In this document: one piece after another, positions 56,320 through 57,256 of the stretch | Layout of the letters: the number at the start of each line of letters is the position of its first letter | How positions within the stretch are numbered: the stretch's first letter is position 1 | Assembly (NCBI GenBank): GCA_937862885.1 | Contig: CALMEE010000130.1 | Coordinates: 1-57,256, forward strand | DNA length: 57,256 nt | Direction: 5' to 3' | Source of the DNA: an uncultured Planctomycetaceae bacterium | Lineage (GTDB): Bacteria; Planctomycetota; Planctomycetia; Pirellulales; Pirellulaceae | Position numbers and translations under genes: made by a program | Notes under the pieces: generated by a model | What the model was told of the DNA's origin: nothing | Databases searched by the model: none | The model's input: the letters and a program-made list of their open reading frames with translations, nothing else

Positions 56320-56820
56320 ATGAAGTGTCCATTCTGTGGTCTTGACCACGATAAGGTAATTGATTCGAGAGCAAGTGAAGAAGGTTTCGTGATTCGTCGC
56401 CGCCGACATTGCCTTTCGTGCCAACGTCGATTTACCACATTCGAACGTGTCGCGGAATTAAACGTCTACGTGATCAAAAAGAATCAATTCCGAGAGCCCT
56501 TTAATACTGCTAAGATTCGAGACGGACTAAAACGTGCCTGTTGGAAACGTCCAGTGACTGATGAACAAATTGAAAGCCTAATCTCGAAGATTGAACAGCA
56601 AGTCTACCGGGAATATGATGCTGAAATTTCAAGTCGTGAGTTGGGCGGCATTGTCATCGAGCAACTCAGAAATCTCGATGAAGTCGCTTACATTCGCTTC
56701 GCCAGTGTTTATCGTGAATTTGACGACATTCACGATTTCGTGGAGGAGTTAAGACCCATGTTGGGGCAGTCGATCGACCGTCGTTTCGCAAATGTGGCCA
56801 GATCCTCCGACGACGACTAA
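56320..56820 (+). CDS. nrdR: Transcriptional repressor NrdR
   Basis: NrdR represses ribonucleotide reductase genes according to ATP/dATP levels. The N-terminal zinc ribbon has Cys3, Cys6, Cys31 and Cys34 (MKCPFCG and CLSCQRRFTTFER). Residues about 49-139 form the ATP-cone, starting VYVIKKNQFREPFNTAKIRDGLKRAC and including the SRELGGIVIEQLRNLDEVAYIRFASVYREF segment. The 166-aa length is normal. No ribonucleotide reductase gene is in the window. Confidence 0.97.
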   Translation: MKCPFCGLDHDKVIDSRASEEGFVIRRRRHCLSCQRRFTTFERVAELNVYVIKKNQFREPFNTAKIRDGLKRACWKRPVTDEQIESLISKIEQQVYREYDAEISSRELGGIVIEQLRNLDEVAYIRFASVYREFDDIHDFVEELRPMLGQSIDRRFANVARSSDDD

Positions 56821-56899
56821 ATGAATGTCAGCCCGAATGATTGGCAAGTTAACGTGAGCAACCTAATTGACAGAGCAAATCCCACAATTTGGACCGAAA

Positions 56900-57256
56900 A
56901 TGATAAGTCGTGCAATAGATTCGACAACGCATTTGATGCAGCCGCAAGCAAGCGCAGGCAAGCGACGAGACACTGACAACCTGCCGTACCGTCGTGTCTG
57001 TCCGATTTTTTGCACCGTACTTTTTACTCTCGTTGTCACTGGGATATGTGGTTGCCAGAAGAGTGAGCAACGTATTGCGCTAGAGAAAGAGAAGCAAAAT
57101 GCGAAGCAGAATGCTGCCGAAAAAAAGGCTCCTAACGCATTCGAGAAGGCTATGAATGCGTTTGATGATCTGCTGAAGAGAAGTAACGAGATTTCGAGCG
57201 AGGATCAAGCTGACGACAAATCATTGCCGCTGGAAATGCCTACGAAACTCGTGTCG
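56900..57256 (+). CDS. Lipoprotein-like protein, truncated by the window end
   Basis: An open frame of 119 codons runs off the right edge. The N-terminal 35 residues are polar and basic, then a hydrophobic stretch (FCTVLFTLVVTGICGC) ends in a lipobox-like Cys, followed by a Lys/Glu/Ala-rich, coiled-coil-like segment (EKEKQNAKQNAAEKKAPNAFEK). It is probably a lipoprotein. The start is uncertain; the ATG at 56936 is an alternative that shortens the N-region. The family is not recognised. Confidence 0.55.
   Translation, partial: MISRAIDSTTHLMQPQASAGKRRDTDNLPYRRVCPIFCTVLFTLVVTGICGCQKSEQRIALEKEKQNAKQNAAEKKAPNAFEKAMNAFDDLLKRSNEISSEDQADDKSLPLEMPTKLVS

Noticed and set aside
1..57256. CRISPR arrays, insertion sequences, prophage genes, tRNA or rRNA genes
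   Set aside because: No regular spaced repeats, transposase or integrase motifs, or tRNA-like T-loop/anticodon structures were recognised on either strand by eye; a dedicated scan was not possible.

Overview
The window looks like a chromosomal segment of a planctomycete, most likely of the Pirellulales type. The evidence is a DUF1552/DUF1592 gene pair with planctomycete cytochrome c-type motifs, a DUF1559 prepilin-like protein, a sulfatase, PQQ-like beta-propellers, a membrane Ser/Thr kinase and mostly single genes separated by long non-coding gaps. No rRNA, tRNA, CRISPR array, transposase or phage module was recognised.

Layout. 0-6 kb: ribD and the DUF1592-DUF1552 pair, all on the minus strand. 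6-11.3 kb: rluD, a PQQ-like propeller protein and a HEAT plus propeller protein (plus). 11.9-16.3 kb: an FAD oxidoreductase (minus), an OprP-like porin and a Cys-rich secreted protein (plus), closed by a strong hairpin terminator. 16.4-22 kb: two tandem paralogous RTX/M10-type secreted proteins of about 915 aa (minus); the upstream copy keeps the zinc-protease motif and the downstream copy has lost it. 22.5-24.4 kb: a sarcosine/N-methyltryptophan oxidase-like enzyme and rnc (minus). 25.4-28.5 kb: sulfatase, ROK glucokinase and a short lipoprotein gene (plus).

28.6-31.4 kb: corA and a Ser/Thr kinase (minus). 32-38.6 kb: sufR-sufC-sufB-sufD iron-sulfur assembly genes and glnA (minus). 39.2-41.7 kb: a class V aminotransferase-like protein and a VKOR-thioredoxin fusion (plus). 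42-49.8 kb: a glycan cluster with five glycosyltransferase-like genes and one DUF1559 protein (plus). 49.8-57.3 kb: proC (plus); deoC, an atypical ketosynthase and a GNAT-like protein (minus); an SDR epimerase (plus); a PH-domain membrane protein (minus); nrdR and a truncated lipoprotein (plus).

The most striking observation is at 28147-28479. A 110-codon reading frame encodes a lipoprotein with a heavy-metal-associated (HMA) domain. It is interrupted only by two in-frame TGA codons, and these sit where the HMA metal-binding cysteines belong. RNA hairpins follow them. I read this as a candidate double-selenocysteine lipoprotein; the alternative is a pseudogene. Other notable points are the inactivated M10 paralogue, the ketosynthase that keeps its Cys but lacks both catalytic His residues, and a suf locus without sufS.
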